DNA from: Burkholderiales bacterium
GTDB lineage: Bacteria; Pseudomonadota; Gammaproteobacteria; Burkholderiales; Nitrosomonadaceae
Direction: 5' to 3'
DNA length: 64,000 nucleotides
Assembly (NCBI GenBank): GCA_024235755.1
Contig: JACKLV010000002.1
Coordinates: 186,001-250,000 of the forward strand
The position numbers were made by a program, and so were the translations under genes. This document shows, one piece after another, positions 16,331 through 25,982 of the stretch. The notes below the pieces were generated by a model that did not search any database, was not told the DNA's origin, and was given only the letters and a program-made list of their open reading frames with translations. Every line of letters begins with the position of its first letter. The stretch's first letter is position 1.

Positions 16331-17557
16331 ATGCGATCAATAACCAAATCCAGCAAATTAGCCAATGTCTGTTATGACATTCGTGGGCCTGTGCTTGAGC
16401 GTGCACGGCGGATGGAAGACGACGGTCAGCATATCATCAAGCTTAACATTGGTAATCCGGCAACATTCGGTTTTGAAGTGCCTGAAGAGATTCTGCAAGA
16501 TGTGATTCATAATTTATCAGCAGCTTCGGGCTATTGTGATTCCAAAGGGTTGTTTGCAGCGCGAAAGGCAATCATGCATTATTCCCAGGAGAAAAAAATT
16601 CCCAATGTGCAGATGGATGATATTTTTATCGGGAATGGTGTTTCTGAACTGGTCGTGCTGGCGATGCAAGCGCTGCTAGACAATGGTGACGAAGTGTTGA
16701 TACCGATGCCGGATTATCCACTGTGGACGGCGGCTGTTGTGCTTTCAGGCGGTATAGCTAGGCACTATGTCTGTGACGAAGAGTCCGGTTGGCTGCCGGA
16801 TTTGGATGATCTCCGTTCAAAAATTAATGATCGGACGCGCGCGCTGGTCATCATCAATCCCAACAACCCCACTGGTGCGCTTTATCCCGAGTCGTTATTG
16901 CACGAATTGATTGAAATTGCACGGCAGCATCAACTGATTATTTATTCTGACGAGATTTACGACAAAATTCTCTATGATGGAGCAACACATACTTCCATAG
17001 CATCACTGGCTGATGACATCTTGTTTATAACTTTTAACGGCCTGTCCAAGAATTACCGTGCAGCGGGTTTTCGCTCCGGGTGGGCGATTGTTTCCGGGAA
17101 AAAAAATCATGCCGAAGACTATATCGCCGGACTGAATATGCTGGCGTCGATGCGGTTATGTGCAAACGTGCCGTCACAGTTTGGCATCCAAACGGCGCTG
17201 GGCGGCTATCAGAGTATTTACGATCTGACATTACCGACTGGCCGCTTGAAACGGCAGCGTGATGTTGCCTGGGAATTGCTAACCGATATTCCCGGAGTAA
17301 GTTGTTATAAACCATCGGCCGCGATGTATCTTTTTCCCAAACTGGATCCCAAGATTTATCCAGTAATGGATGATCAGCAACTGGTATTAGATCTATTATT
17401 GGAGGAAAAAGTGTTGCTGGTACAAGGTAGCGGATTCAACTGGATGAATCCAGACCATTTTCGCGTAGTTTTCCTGCCAAATACAGATGACCTGAAAGAA
17501 GCCATAAGCCGTATTGCGCATTTTTTGCACCGCTACCGGAAACGGCATGCGATCTGA
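16331..17557 (+). CDS. alaT: Alanine-synthesising aminotransferase (AlaT type)
   Basis: This class I/II PLP-dependent aminotransferase of 408 residues makes alanine from pyruvate and glutamate. Family features include the substrate loop NIGNPATFGFEVP, the PNNPTGALYP strand, the YSDEIYDKI segment with the PLP-contacting Asp and Tyr, and SKNYRAAGFRSGW carrying the Schiff-base lysine. A TTG six bases upstream is possible. I use ATG 16331. The order alaT-hom-thrC, all on one strand, is a common betaproteobacterial arrangement and suggests joint expression of aspartate-family and alanine synthesis. Confidence 0.93.
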   Translation: MRSITKSSKLANVCYDIRGPVLERARRMEDDGQHIIKLNIGNPATFGFEVPEEILQDVIHNLSAASGYCDSKGLFAARKAIMHYSQEKKIPNVQMDDIFIGNGVSELVVLAMQALLDNGDEVLIPMPDYPLWTAAVVLSGGIARHYVCDEESGWLPDLDDLRSKINDRTRALVIINPNNPTGALYPESLLHELIEIARQHQLIIYSDEIYDKILYDGATHTSIASLADDILFITFNGLSKNYRAAGFRSGWAIVSGKKNHAEDYIAGLNMLASMRLCANVPSQFGIQTALGGYQSIYDLTLPTGRLKRQRDVAWELLTDIPGVSCYKPSAAMYLFPKLDPKIYPVMDDQQLVLDLLLEEKVLLVQGSGFNWMNPDHFRVVFLPNTDDLKEAISRIAHFLHRYRKRHAI

Positions 17558-17642
17558 CGCAATTCATACTTTTTAACTTTGAACGCCCTGCACATAATTT
17601 AATAACTAATGACTCATTCAATAGGATTGTTTAAAAACTGAA

Positions 17643-18959
17643 ATGATGAAACCCATAAGAGTTGGCATACTTGGTATTGGTACTGTAGGTGGTGGTACCT
17701 ACACTGTGTTAAAACGTAATCAGGAAGAAATCGCGCGCCGCGCAGGCCGTGGCATTGTCGTGACCATGATTGCAGACCGGGACTTGGATCGTGCACGCGG
17801 CTTTGCCGAAGGAGGAGTGACTGTCACTGATAATGCGCTGGATATCGTCAATAGCCCGGACATCGATATCGTCGTTGAACTTATCGGTGGGACGACCATC
17901 GCTAAGGACTTGATTTTGTCGGCGATTGCGCAAGGCAAACATGTAGTAACGGCGAATAAAGCATTGCTAGCTAATCATGGTACCGAAATTTTTGCTGCAG
18001 CGCGCGAGAAAGGTGTGATGGTGGCGTTTGAAGCGGCTGTGGCTGGTGGTATTCCGATTATCAAGGCGTTACGTGAGAGTTTAACTGCCAATCGAATTGA
18101 ATGGATAGCGGGAATAATCAATGGCACAGCAAATTTTATATTGTCCGAAATGCGTGATAAATCATTGCCGTTTGCACCGGTGCTGGAGCAGGCGCAGAGG
18201 CTGGGCTATGCTGAGGCCGATCCGACTTATGATATTGAGGGTATTGATGCAGCACATAAAATTACCATTATGTCCGCGATCGCTTTTGGCATTCCCGTAC
18301 AGTTTGATAAGGCTTATGTTGAAGGAATTACCAAACTGACACAGGAAGATATCAGCTTCGCCGAAGAACTAGGCTATCGTATCAAACTGTTGGGCATCAC
18401 GCGCCGGGTTAAACAGGGTATCGAATTACGCGTCCATCCGGCACTGATACCGGCAAGCCGTCTGATTGCCAACGTGGAAGGCGTCATGAATGCGGTAGTC
18501 GTCAAGGGAGATGCTGTAGGTACGACATTATATTATGGCGCTGGCGCTGGCGCTGAACCGACAGCCAGTTCGGTAATCGCCGACTTGGTTGATGTCACAC
18601 GTATGCAGACAGCCGATCCCATGCATCGGGTGCCAACGCTTTCATTTCAGCCGGACCTGCTATCGGATACACCGATACTGCCGATAGAAGCGGTTGAAAC
18701 GGCCTGTTATTTGAGATTGCAGGTTGTCGATAAACCGGGTGTGCTGGCGGAAATTACCCGTTTGCTGGCTGACTGTAATATCTCCATTAGTGCTGTTATT
18801 CAAAAAGAGAGAGTTGAGGAAGGCGATCTGGTCAACGTCATTATGTTGACCCACAAAACGATGGAAAAAAATACCGATACAGCGATTCAACAAATAGAGG
18901 CCTTACCGGTGGTGAAGGGAAAAGTGACACGTATCCGTATTGAAGAATTAAACAACTGA
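17643..18959 (+). CDS. hom: Homoserine dehydrogenase
   Basis: Hom reduces aspartate semialdehyde to homoserine, the branch point to threonine and methionine. The 438-residue protein has an N-terminal Rossmann fold (GILGIGTVGGGT), the catalytic domain with VTANKALLANHG and the IAGIINGTANFIL and EADPTYDIEGIDAAHK motifs, and a C-terminal ACT domain from about residue 355 (VVDKPGVLAEITRLLAD) for threonine feedback. Two adjacent ATG codons (17643, 17646) could start translation. It is co-directional with alaT and thrC. Confidence 0.97.
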   Translation: MMKPIRVGILGIGTVGGGTYTVLKRNQEEIARRAGRGIVVTMIADRDLDRARGFAEGGVTVTDNALDIVNSPDIDIVVELIGGTTIAKDLILSAIAQGKHVVTANKALLANHGTEIFAAAREKGVMVAFEAAVAGGIPIIKALRESLTANRIEWIAGIINGTANFILSEMRDKSLPFAPVLEQAQRLGYAEADPTYDIEGIDAAHKITIMSAIAFGIPVQFDKAYVEGITKLTQEDISFAEELGYRIKLLGITRRVKQGIELRVHPALIPASRLIANVEGVMNAVVVKGDAVGTTLYYGAGAGAEPTASSVIADLVDVTRMQTADPMHRVPTLSFQPDLLSDTPILPIEAVETACYLRLQVVDKPGVLAEITRLLADCNISISAVIQKERVEEGDLVNVIMLTHKTMEKNTDTAIQQIEALPVVKGKVTRIRIEELNN

Positions 18960-19035
18960 TTTCTTGTTGCGAAAATTCTATGATGATAGCCACATTTCAA
19001 CCGGTCTAGTTTTAGAGTATTTAAACCAAGTCAAA

Positions 19036-20448
19036 ATGCGTTATATTTCAACCCGTGGCGGTATGCCACCTAAATCCTTTTCTGAAATTTTATTAAGCGG
19101 TCTGGCGCCCGATGGTGGACTTGCAATTCCTGAAGTCTATCCAAAAATTGGTGCTGATGAGTTGAAAACTTGGCGGGGTCTGAGCTATCAATCGCTTGCG
19201 TTCGAGATTTTATCGCGATTTGCCGATGATATTCCGGCAGAGGATTTGCGCGCAATTATTGATCGCACATATACGCGTGAAATTTTCGGTAGTGATGAAA
19301 TTACACCGCTTAAAACACTAGAACCCGGTTTTCATATCCTCGCACTGTCAAATGGGCCTACATTGGCATTCAAGGATATCGCCATGCAGTTGCTCGGTAA
19401 TCTGTTTGAATACACACTGGGTAAATCCGGTGAAGCATTGAATATTCTTGGCGCGACATCGGGTGATACCGGCTCCAGCGCAGAGTATGCAATGCGCGGT
19501 AAACAGGGTATCCGTGTATTTATGTTATCTCCTTATGGCAAAATGAGCCGTTTCCAGACGGCGCAGATGTTTTCCCTGCAGGATGAAAATATTTTCAATA
19601 TTGCGATACGCGGTGTTTTTGACGATTGTCAGGACATTGTCAAGGCGGTCAGTCATGATCATGTATTCAAGCAGAAGCACCGTATCGGCACGGTCAATTC
19701 AATCAACTGGGCGCGTGTTGTGGCGCAAATCGTTTATTACTTCAAAGGGTATTTTGCGGCGACGCAATCAAATGATGAGCAGGTTTCTTTTGCGGTGCCC
19801 TCCGGCAATTTTGGCAATATCTGCGCCGGGCATGTTGCCCGCATGATGGGTTTGCCGATCAAACAGCTTATTCTGGCAACCAACGAGAACGATGTGCTTG
19901 ATGAATTTTTCCGAACCGGAGTCTATCGCCCGCGTTCAACCAGCGAAACAAAGCATACCAGTAGTCCGTCGATGGATATATCTAGGGCTTCCAATTTTGA
20001 ACGTTTTATTTTTGATCTGACAGATAGGGATGCAAGCAAGGTCGTTGAATTATGGTCGGCTGTTGACAAGGGGCAAGCCTTTGATCTGTCCGTAACACCT
20101 TTATTTAACAGGGTCAGGGAATTCGGCTTTGTATCCGGCAGCAGTAGCCATGCTGGGCGTGTCGAGACAATTCGAGAAATTTTTCAAAAATATCAAGTGT
20201 TGGTCGATACGCACACTGCAGATGGATTAAAAGTCGGTCAGGCTTTAAGGGAGCAGGATGTTCCGCTGATTTGTATGGAAACGGCGCAGCCTGCCAAATT
20301 TTCCGAGAGCATACAGGAAGCCATTGGACAGGAACCGCCACGTCCCGCGGGTTATGAGAATTTGGAAGAATTGCCGCAACGATTTGTTGTCAAGGATGTG
20401 GATGTTGCAGCTATCAAAGTGTATATCTCTGAACAAATTGGTGGCTGA
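19036..20448 (+). CDS. thrC: Threonine synthase
   Basis: ThrC converts O-phosphohomoserine to threonine using PLP. The 470-residue protein starts with the family-typical MRYISTRG. It carries the PLP lysine at about 113 in LAFKDIAMQ and the phosphate loop ATSGDTGSSAEYA. The frame is open back to a TTG at 18964, five bases after hom, but the ATG at 19036 matches the family N-terminus. It completes the alaT-hom-thrC run and is convergent with the flagellin gene. Confidence 0.96.
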   Translation: MRYISTRGGMPPKSFSEILLSGLAPDGGLAIPEVYPKIGADELKTWRGLSYQSLAFEILSRFADDIPAEDLRAIIDRTYTREIFGSDEITPLKTLEPGFHILALSNGPTLAFKDIAMQLLGNLFEYTLGKSGEALNILGATSGDTGSSAEYAMRGKQGIRVFMLSPYGKMSRFQTAQMFSLQDENIFNIAIRGVFDDCQDIVKAVSHDHVFKQKHRIGTVNSINWARVVAQIVYYFKGYFAATQSNDEQVSFAVPSGNFGNICAGHVARMMGLPIKQLILATNENDVLDEFFRTGVYRPRSTSETKHTSSPSMDISRASNFERFIFDLTDRDASKVVELWSAVDKGQAFDLSVTPLFNRVREFGFVSGSSSHAGRVETIREIFQKYQVLVDTHTADGLKVGQALREQDVPLICMETAQPAKFSESIQEAIGQEPPRPAGYENLEELPQRFVVKDVDVAAIKVYISEQIGG

Positions 20449-20560
20449 TTATTTTTCAAACAATCACATCTCCCAGGTCACAAACATGACTGTGGTTATG
20501 TTAGAACAATTCAGTGATTCGTAGAAATTAATGTTCTGGTTTGGTTAAGCCGAATTGATG

Positions 20561-22282
20561 TTACCTGAGTAAGGCGAGCATCATTTGAGGGCTTGAATTG
20601 GCCTGTACTAGAATGGCTGTTGCAGCTTGTTGAATAATTTGTGTTTTAGTCATTGTGGCGGTTTCGACTGCAAAATCAGCATCCTGAATGCGTGAACGGC
20701 TTGCTGTCATGGATTCCGCGCTGATCTGATTGTTGGTAATGGCTGATTCCAAGCGATTAAGCTGTGCGCCTATTTTGGCTCTTTCTTGATTAATATGATT
20801 CAAAGCTAGGTCCATTTTGAAAGTCGCAAATCCGGCGTTATTGACGAGATCAACATCGTCTATACTCATTGCAGCTGTGCCGACAGCGCTAAACGATACA
20901 TCCAAAGTTTCATTTTTATTGGCGCCCACCTGCAAGGTTTTTTGATTGCCAGGCAAATTGAGTGCGATGTTTTCCCATACTTCGTTGAATCCGCTTAACG
21001 GATTCGTTCCGCTTCTTGAGCTGCTCGTTGGTATGACGCTCTCAGCAGTTCTGACAGCGCCACCATCTACGTTGGCACCGCCTATTGCGCCGGTATCTTC
21101 ATCAGTCAGATTCAATCCAGCAATATAAGCAGCGCCATTGGCTACAAAATCCGCATTAAACGCATCTGCATTCGCCCACAAACCACCAGATGCTGCGTTA
21201 ATAGCATCGTTCAGCGTAGCATTCTGGTTTTGATTGAGATAGGTCATGACGTCTTTGATGCCAGCACCGCCATTTGCTTTAATTTGTTGATGCATGTAGC
21301 CGACTGCGGTGTATGCAGCCGAATATTCATCTGAGCTTCCGCCCCAGGCACCGCCAGCCGTACCAAAGTTTCCGGCCAGCGCCATGACGCCTCCGACACC
21401 AATACTGTTAATTGAGGATTGCAGGCGTTCATCAGCGCCATGAATAAACTCCGCAGCACCTTCAAGAAACCATTTTTGATCTACCGAAGGATCAAACATC
21501 GATGCAACATTCATACTGCGGTACATGACTGCATGAACCATTTCATGAGCGATAATTCTGTCGTTGTAAAACGGGGCAGTACCGCCATTTGGCAAATTGG
21601 GCGGCGTAAAATCACTCATGTCGATTTGCAGTTTGACATCGGTTGCCTTCCCCGTGAAACTGCCGGGTATTAAGCCTACGACCTGTGCGGCTACACCGCC
21701 GGCACCATCCGTAAAGGTCGTCAACTCTATATTGATATCTGAGCCATCAGCCGAAATACCGTAGTACTGTTGGATCAAGCTTTCGGCTTGCTCCAGCCAG
21801 CCATTTTGCAAACCGTACACCACTGCAAGCTGATTTGAATCGCCAAGGATGCCGACACTGGTGGAATCGAAGATTTTTTCGTTATTGAATGCGGTTGTTG
21901 ATGAAACACGTTCTATTTCCTGAATCAACTGGCTGGCTTCTTCCTGCAGCGCTTTTTTGTCGCTGAGACTATTGGTGGCATTTGCAGCCTGAATTGAAAG
22001 TTCTCGGACGCGCTGTAACGAATCTGATATCGAAGCAAGAGCACCATCCGCCGTTTGTAACATGGAGACCCCATCATTGGCATTTCGCGTCGCCTGGTTC
22101 AATCCACGAATCTGAGAGGTCATCCGCTCCGAGATCGCAAGACCGGCAGCATCATCACGTGCACTGTTTATACGTAATCCGGACGACAGCCGTTCCAGTG
22201 AACGGCTCAAGTGCGTTTCCGTCATCGACAAGTGGCGCGTGCTGTTTAATGCACCAATATTTGTGTTGATTGATAGGCTCAT
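20561..22282 (-). CDS. Flagellinolysin: flagellin with an inserted zinc metallopeptidase domain
   Basis: The ends are standard flagellin. The N-terminus has SINTNIGALNSTRHL, then LERLSSGLRINSARDDAAGL and LQRVRELSIQAAN. The C-terminal helix has LNRLESAITN and runs from IQDADFAVETA to the end at MMLALLR. Between them, in place of the variable D2/D3 domains (about residues 150-430), lies a gluzincin peptidase with HEMVH at 246-250. A downstream WFLEGAAE at 271-278 contains Glu274, matching the third zinc ligand context of clostridial collagenases. At 573 residues it is larger than the approximately 270-300 residue minimal flagellin. The family, flagellinolysin, is known to build proteolytically active flagella. 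No other flagellar genes are nearby. The start codon has no strong ribosome-binding site. Confidence 0.93.
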   Translation of the reverse strand: MSLSINTNIGALNSTRHLSMTETHLSRSLERLSSGLRINSARDDAAGLAISERMTSQIRGLNQATRNANDGVSMLQTADGALASISDSLQRVRELSIQAANATNSLSDKKALQEEASQLIQEIERVSSTTAFNNEKIFDSTSVGILGDSNQLAVVYGLQNGWLEQAESLIQQYYGISADGSDINIELTTFTDGAGGVAAQVVGLIPGSFTGKATDVKLQIDMSDFTPPNLPNGGTAPFYNDRIIAHEMVHAVMYRSMNVASMFDPSVDQKWFLEGAAEFIHGADERLQSSINSIGVGGVMALAGNFGTAGGAWGGSSDEYSAAYTAVGYMHQQIKANGGAGIKDVMTYLNQNQNATLNDAINAASGGLWANADAFNADFVANGAAYIAGLNLTDEDTGAIGGANVDGGAVRTAESVIPTSSSRSGTNPLSGFNEVWENIALNLPGNQKTLQVGANKNETLDVSFSAVGTAAMSIDDVDLVNNAGFATFKMDLALNHINQERAKIGAQLNRLESAITNNQISAESMTASRSRIQDADFAVETATMTKTQIIQQAATAILVQANSSPQMMLALLR

Positions 22283-22531
22283 TAATTCAAAAAAATTTAT
22301 TCTGTGGTGGCTCTGCTTTTGTCAACGGACAGGGAGAATTTTTATTTAGCCAAATAGATGCTGACCAGATCGTTTATTCAAAAGGAAGATAATGTTTCGC
22401 CAGTGAAAGGCTGGTGAATCCGTTTTTTTTGTGAGTGCTCGGTGTGTAGGTTTTTAAACGCCATCTTTTTAATGTCATCGATTTTAACGTTATACTTGAT
22501 TAATTGGTTCTGATTAACTCAGGGTGGTGCG

Positions 22532-23662
22532 TTGAAAACATTCCGATGCGATTGCGGGAATTATCTATATTTTGAGAACAGCCAATGCCTGGCATGTGGT
22601 CGGATGGCCGGTTATTTGCCTGACGAACGGAAGTTGAGCACTTTGGAGCCTTGGGCTGAGAACATATGGTTGGCAACATCGAATCGTCAATCTTACCGTC
22701 AATGCAAAAATTGGCTCGACTATGATGTTTGTAACTGGATGGTGCTGGAAAGGGATGAACATGTGTTATGCGTTTCTTGTCGACTAAACCAGCTGATTCC
22801 AAATCTTGCCGAGCCGCAGAATGTAACATTATGGTATCGCGTGGAGCAGGCCAAACGCAGATTGCTTTACACACTTTACAATCTGAATCTTCCGGTAGTC
22901 GGGCGTGCGCAGGATCCGGAAGGCGGTCTTTGCTTTGAATTTTTACAGGACATTAATGTACGAGGGGAATTTGATAATACAGTAACAACCAACCAGAGTG
23001 TCGTAACTGGTCATCATTCGGGTAAGATTACCATTAACCTGCGCGAGGCCGATCATAGTGCGCGTATTGAAATGCGCGATAAAATGAATGAGCGTTATCG
23101 AACACTGTTGGGTCATTTCAGGCATGAAGCAGGTCATTATTACTGGAATCGTCTGATTGAAGGCACGAGCAGAATAGACTATTTTCGTGAATTGTTTGGC
23201 GATGAACGTAATAATTATCAACAGGCGTTGAACGATTACTATAAATTCGGGCCGCCGTCATCCTGGCAGGAGCAGTGGGTTAGTACTTATGCCAGCTCGC
23301 ATCCTTGGGAGGATTGGGCCGAAACCTGGGCACATTATTTGCATATAGTTGATACCGTCGAGACCGCACATGACTTTGGTTTTAGAATTCAAGGCTGCGA
23401 TATTTCATTGCCGCAAGCAGGTGTTCAAATGGGAAATGATTATTCTACATCTGTTGTTTTTGATACGCTGCTTGATGATTGGCGCCGGTTGTCCGTTGCG
23501 TTAAATGCACTGAACCGCAGCATGGGGTTGGATGATGCTTATCCTTTTGTGATCTCCGGCGTCGTGCTTAACAAGCTCCGGTTTATTCATCAGACTGTAA
23601 TTCAAGTCAATCGCCAATCGCTGCCGGCGTTTATTCCCAGTCAAAACGCGGTAACCGGTTGA
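22532..23662 (+). CDS. Zinc-ribbon putative metallopeptidase (Peptidase_Mx/COG4307 type)
   Basis: The N-terminus has two zinc-binding cysteine sets (Cys6, 8, 19, 22 and Cys58, 67, 80, 83). The body, of 376 residues in total, carries the zinc-peptidase motif HEAGH at 198-202 inside HFRHEAGHYYW, and a downstream HPWEDWAETWAHYLH supplying candidate third ligands. I assign it to the family of putative zinc-binding metallopeptidases often found near circularly permuted ATP-grasp and alpha-E genes. The substrate is unknown. Translation likely starts at TTG 22532, preceded by AGGGTGG. A TATACT lies just upstream at about 22492. Its 3' end overlaps the convergent Anbu gene by 32 bp. Confidence 0.8.
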   Translation: MKTFRCDCGNYLYFENSQCLACGRMAGYLPDERKLSTLEPWAENIWLATSNRQSYRQCKNWLDYDVCNWMVLERDEHVLCVSCRLNQLIPNLAEPQNVTLWYRVEQAKRRLLYTLYNLNLPVVGRAQDPEGGLCFEFLQDINVRGEFDNTVTTNQSVVTGHHSGKITINLREADHSARIEMRDKMNERYRTLLGHFRHEAGHYYWNRLIEGTSRIDYFRELFGDERNNYQQALNDYYKFGPPSSWQEQWVSTYASSHPWEDWAETWAHYLHIVDTVETAHDFGFRIQGCDISLPQAGVQMGNDYSTSVVFDTLLDDWRRLSVALNALNRSMGLDDAYPFVISGVVLNKLRFIHQTVIQVNRQSLPAFIPSQNAVTG

Positions 23663-24365
23663 ATGCTTGCCGTAGACTTTCGTTCCATTGTTTCTGAAGT
23701 GATTTATACATCGGGGAGTTGAGCGTCAGTTTCAGGCGCACAGGCTCATTTAGATCGTTGATTGTATGAATGGCCAGCTCCAGCGGTGGTCCAACAGAGA
23801 TATTGCTGCGTATTGTCGATTCCAAAGAGACCAGTGCACATCGCGCTGCGTCTTCAAGCGATGTGGCTGGGATGATAATGCGGTCCAGAATGGGTTTTCC
23901 GTATTTGTTTTCACCGATCTGCAAATACGGTGTTTCCGGGGAGGCGCTGATATAATTGCCTTGCGGATAAATTAAGTAAATTTCAGGTGCTAGGCCGGCG
24001 ATTTGGCCGCCAAGAATGAAGCTGGCCTCTGCGCTGCCGTTTCCGCTTTTTTCCAGTGCACCGGCATGTTCGCGTTGCTCTGCCTGACTCAGCTGACCGA
24101 CATAATGCGCTACTTCATGCAAATATTTGCCTTTACGCAGATTCATGCCAGTATCCGGTGCTTCGAGTCCGGCTTTGATGTTATTCACGACAGCCTGAGA
24201 AGTGGCTAAGTTTCCGGCAGTGAGCAACACGCAAACACGCTCGCCGGGCCAGACAAAAGAATGCATTTTACTATACGTCGTAACGTAGTCGACACCGGCA
24301 TTGGTTCTTGAATCCGAAGCAAAAACCAGACCCTTGTTAACGCTGATTGCAAGACAGTATGTCAT
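23631..24365 (-). CDS. Anbu: bacterial proteasome-related Ntn-hydrolase
   Basis: This 244-residue protein is of the Anbu (ancestral beta subunit, proteasome-type protease) family. It starts MTYC, so removal of Met exposes a catalytic N-terminal threonine. Asp18 and Lys33 (precursor numbering) correspond to the Asp17/Lys33 pair of proteasome beta subunits. The FASDSRTNAG strand and GQIAGLAPEIYLIYPQG are typical of the fold. Anbu assembles into a large open ring or helical particle. Peptidase activity has been hard to show in the family. It is divergent from the ATP-grasp/alpha-E operon with which it is functionally associated in many genomes. Confidence 0.92.
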   Translation of the reverse strand: MTYCLAISVNKGLVFASDSRTNAGVDYVTTYSKMHSFVWPGERVCVLLTAGNLATSQAVVNNIKAGLEAPDTGMNLRKGKYLHEVAHYVGQLSQAEQREHAGALEKSGNGSAEASFILGGQIAGLAPEIYLIYPQGNYISASPETPYLQIGENKYGKPILDRIIIPATSLEDAARCALVSLESTIRSNISVGPPLELAIHTINDLNEPVRLKLTLNSPMYKSLQKQWNESLRQAFNRLPRFDWE

Positions 24366-24530
24366 AAATTAAAAGAACAGAGGATAGCGAGGTAAACGGT
24401 TCAGTTGTCAAAGCAGCGACACTGCATGTTAAAATCGGAGTCATTATAGTGATTTATGCTGTATTTTTAAATCACTCATGAAGGATAGGGCACTGTTCAC
24501 ACTGCTTTTAGACACTTATATGTAGATATC

Positions 24531-25982
24531 ATGGCTATTCGTTGGGGAAGCTATAAAGTAAAAAATTTGTATGACGAATTATTGCGCGCGACCGGTCGTC
24601 CGCGGCCGGCGGCACAGGCGTTATGCAGTTATTTGCGTACTCTGAAGGATAACGAAATAGAAGAATATAAAGTAGCGGCTGAATCTGCAATTCATGTGAT
24701 GGGCGTTACATTTACTGTCTATAATGAAGAAGAGGGTTCCATTGACCGCGCTTGGCCCTTCGATATGATTCCCCGCATTATCGACAGGCGTGAATGGTTG
24801 CAGGTTGAAGCCGGTCTCAAACAGCGTGTCCAGGCGCTCAATCTGTTCATCGATGATTTGTATCACCAACAGCGCATTGTCAAGGACGGCGTGTTTCCAG
24901 CCGAATTGCTGGAGGATTCCAAAAACTTTCGGCCCGAATGCGTTGGCGTCGATGCACCACTCGATATCTGGGCGCATATCTGCGGTTCCGATCTGGTGCG
25001 TGATAAGGATGGCACTTTTTATGTGCTTGAGGACAATTTGCGCGTTCCCTCGGGTGTTTCCTATATGCTAGAAAACCGGTTGGTGATGAAGCGGCTGTTT
25101 CCCGAAATGTTCGAGCAAAACAACATCCTGCCGCTAGATGATTATCCGTCACAGCTTTATGACACACTGGCCGCTTTATCGCCACGGCCCGGCGATCAGC
25201 CCGAGATTGTGGTGTTGACGCCAGGCATTTATAACTCGGCTTATTTCGAACATGCTTACCTGGCACAGCAGATGGGTGCTGAACTGGTCGAAGGCAGCGA
25301 TCTGACGGTCGAGAACGATGTTGTTTATATGCGTACCATTGAAGGACTGACGCGCGTTGATGTTATTTACCGTCGCGTCGATGATTTGTTTCTCGATCCG
25401 GAAGTATTTAACCCGGACTCACTGCTCGGCGTTCCCGGACTGATGCGTGCCTGGAAGTCAGGCAAGGTGGCTCTGGCCAATGCGCCCGGTGCTGGCGTTG
25501 CGGATGATAAGGTTGTTTATGCTTTTGTGCCGGAGATGATCAAATACTATCTCGATCAGGATGCAATCTTGCCTAATGTGCCAACGTATAAGTGTGTTAA
25601 TAAACTTGAGCGTCAGCATGTTATCGAGCATATTCATACTATGGTTGTGAAGCCGGCGAATGAATCAGGTGGCTATGGCATGTTGATCGGGCCGCAGGCC
25701 AGCAAGGACGAGCGCGAAAAATTTGTGCGTTTGATACGCCGCGATCCCCGAAATTATGTTGCGCAGCCAATGTTGACGCTGTCAACTGCGCCCACGCTGG
25801 CCGATTATCGTGTTGAACCGCGTCATCTGGACTTGCGCCCGTTTATTTTGAGCGGTGAACAGATCAGCGTAACCAACGGTGGACTGACACGTGTTGCGCT
25901 GCGCAAAGGGTCGACGGTTGTCAATTCCTCGCAGGGCGGAGGTAGTAAGGATACCTGGATTGTTGATATGGAGGCGACATGA
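24531..25982 (+). CDS. Circularly permuted ATP-grasp type 2 enzyme
   Basis: This 483-residue protein belongs to the DUF404/DUF407 (COG2308) family of circularly permuted ATP-grasp ligases. Recognisable segments are PFDMIPRIIDRREW, the VGVDAPLDIWAHICGSDLVR and VLEDNLRVPSGVSYMLENR strands, MVVKPANESGGYGM (nucleotide-binding lysine loop) and the C-terminal NGGLTRVALRKGS. Family members are predicted to form amide bonds, that is, peptide tags or small peptides, using ATP. The proven substrate is unknown. The stop overlaps the start of the alpha-E gene (ATGA), so the two are coupled. Confidence 0.92.
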   Translation: MAIRWGSYKVKNLYDELLRATGRPRPAAQALCSYLRTLKDNEIEEYKVAAESAIHVMGVTFTVYNEEEGSIDRAWPFDMIPRIIDRREWLQVEAGLKQRVQALNLFIDDLYHQQRIVKDGVFPAELLEDSKNFRPECVGVDAPLDIWAHICGSDLVRDKDGTFYVLEDNLRVPSGVSYMLENRLVMKRLFPEMFEQNNILPLDDYPSQLYDTLAALSPRPGDQPEIVVLTPGIYNSAYFEHAYLAQQMGAELVEGSDLTVENDVVYMRTIEGLTRVDVIYRRVDDLFLDPEVFNPDSLLGVPGLMRAWKSGKVALANAPGAGVADDKVVYAFVPEMIKYYLDQDAILPNVPTYKCVNKLERQHVIEHIHTMVVKPANESGGYGMLIGPQASKDEREKFVRLIRRDPRNYVAQPMLTLSTAPTLADYRVEPRHLDLRPFILSGEQISVTNGGLTRVALRKGSTVVNSSQGGGSKDTWIVDMEAT

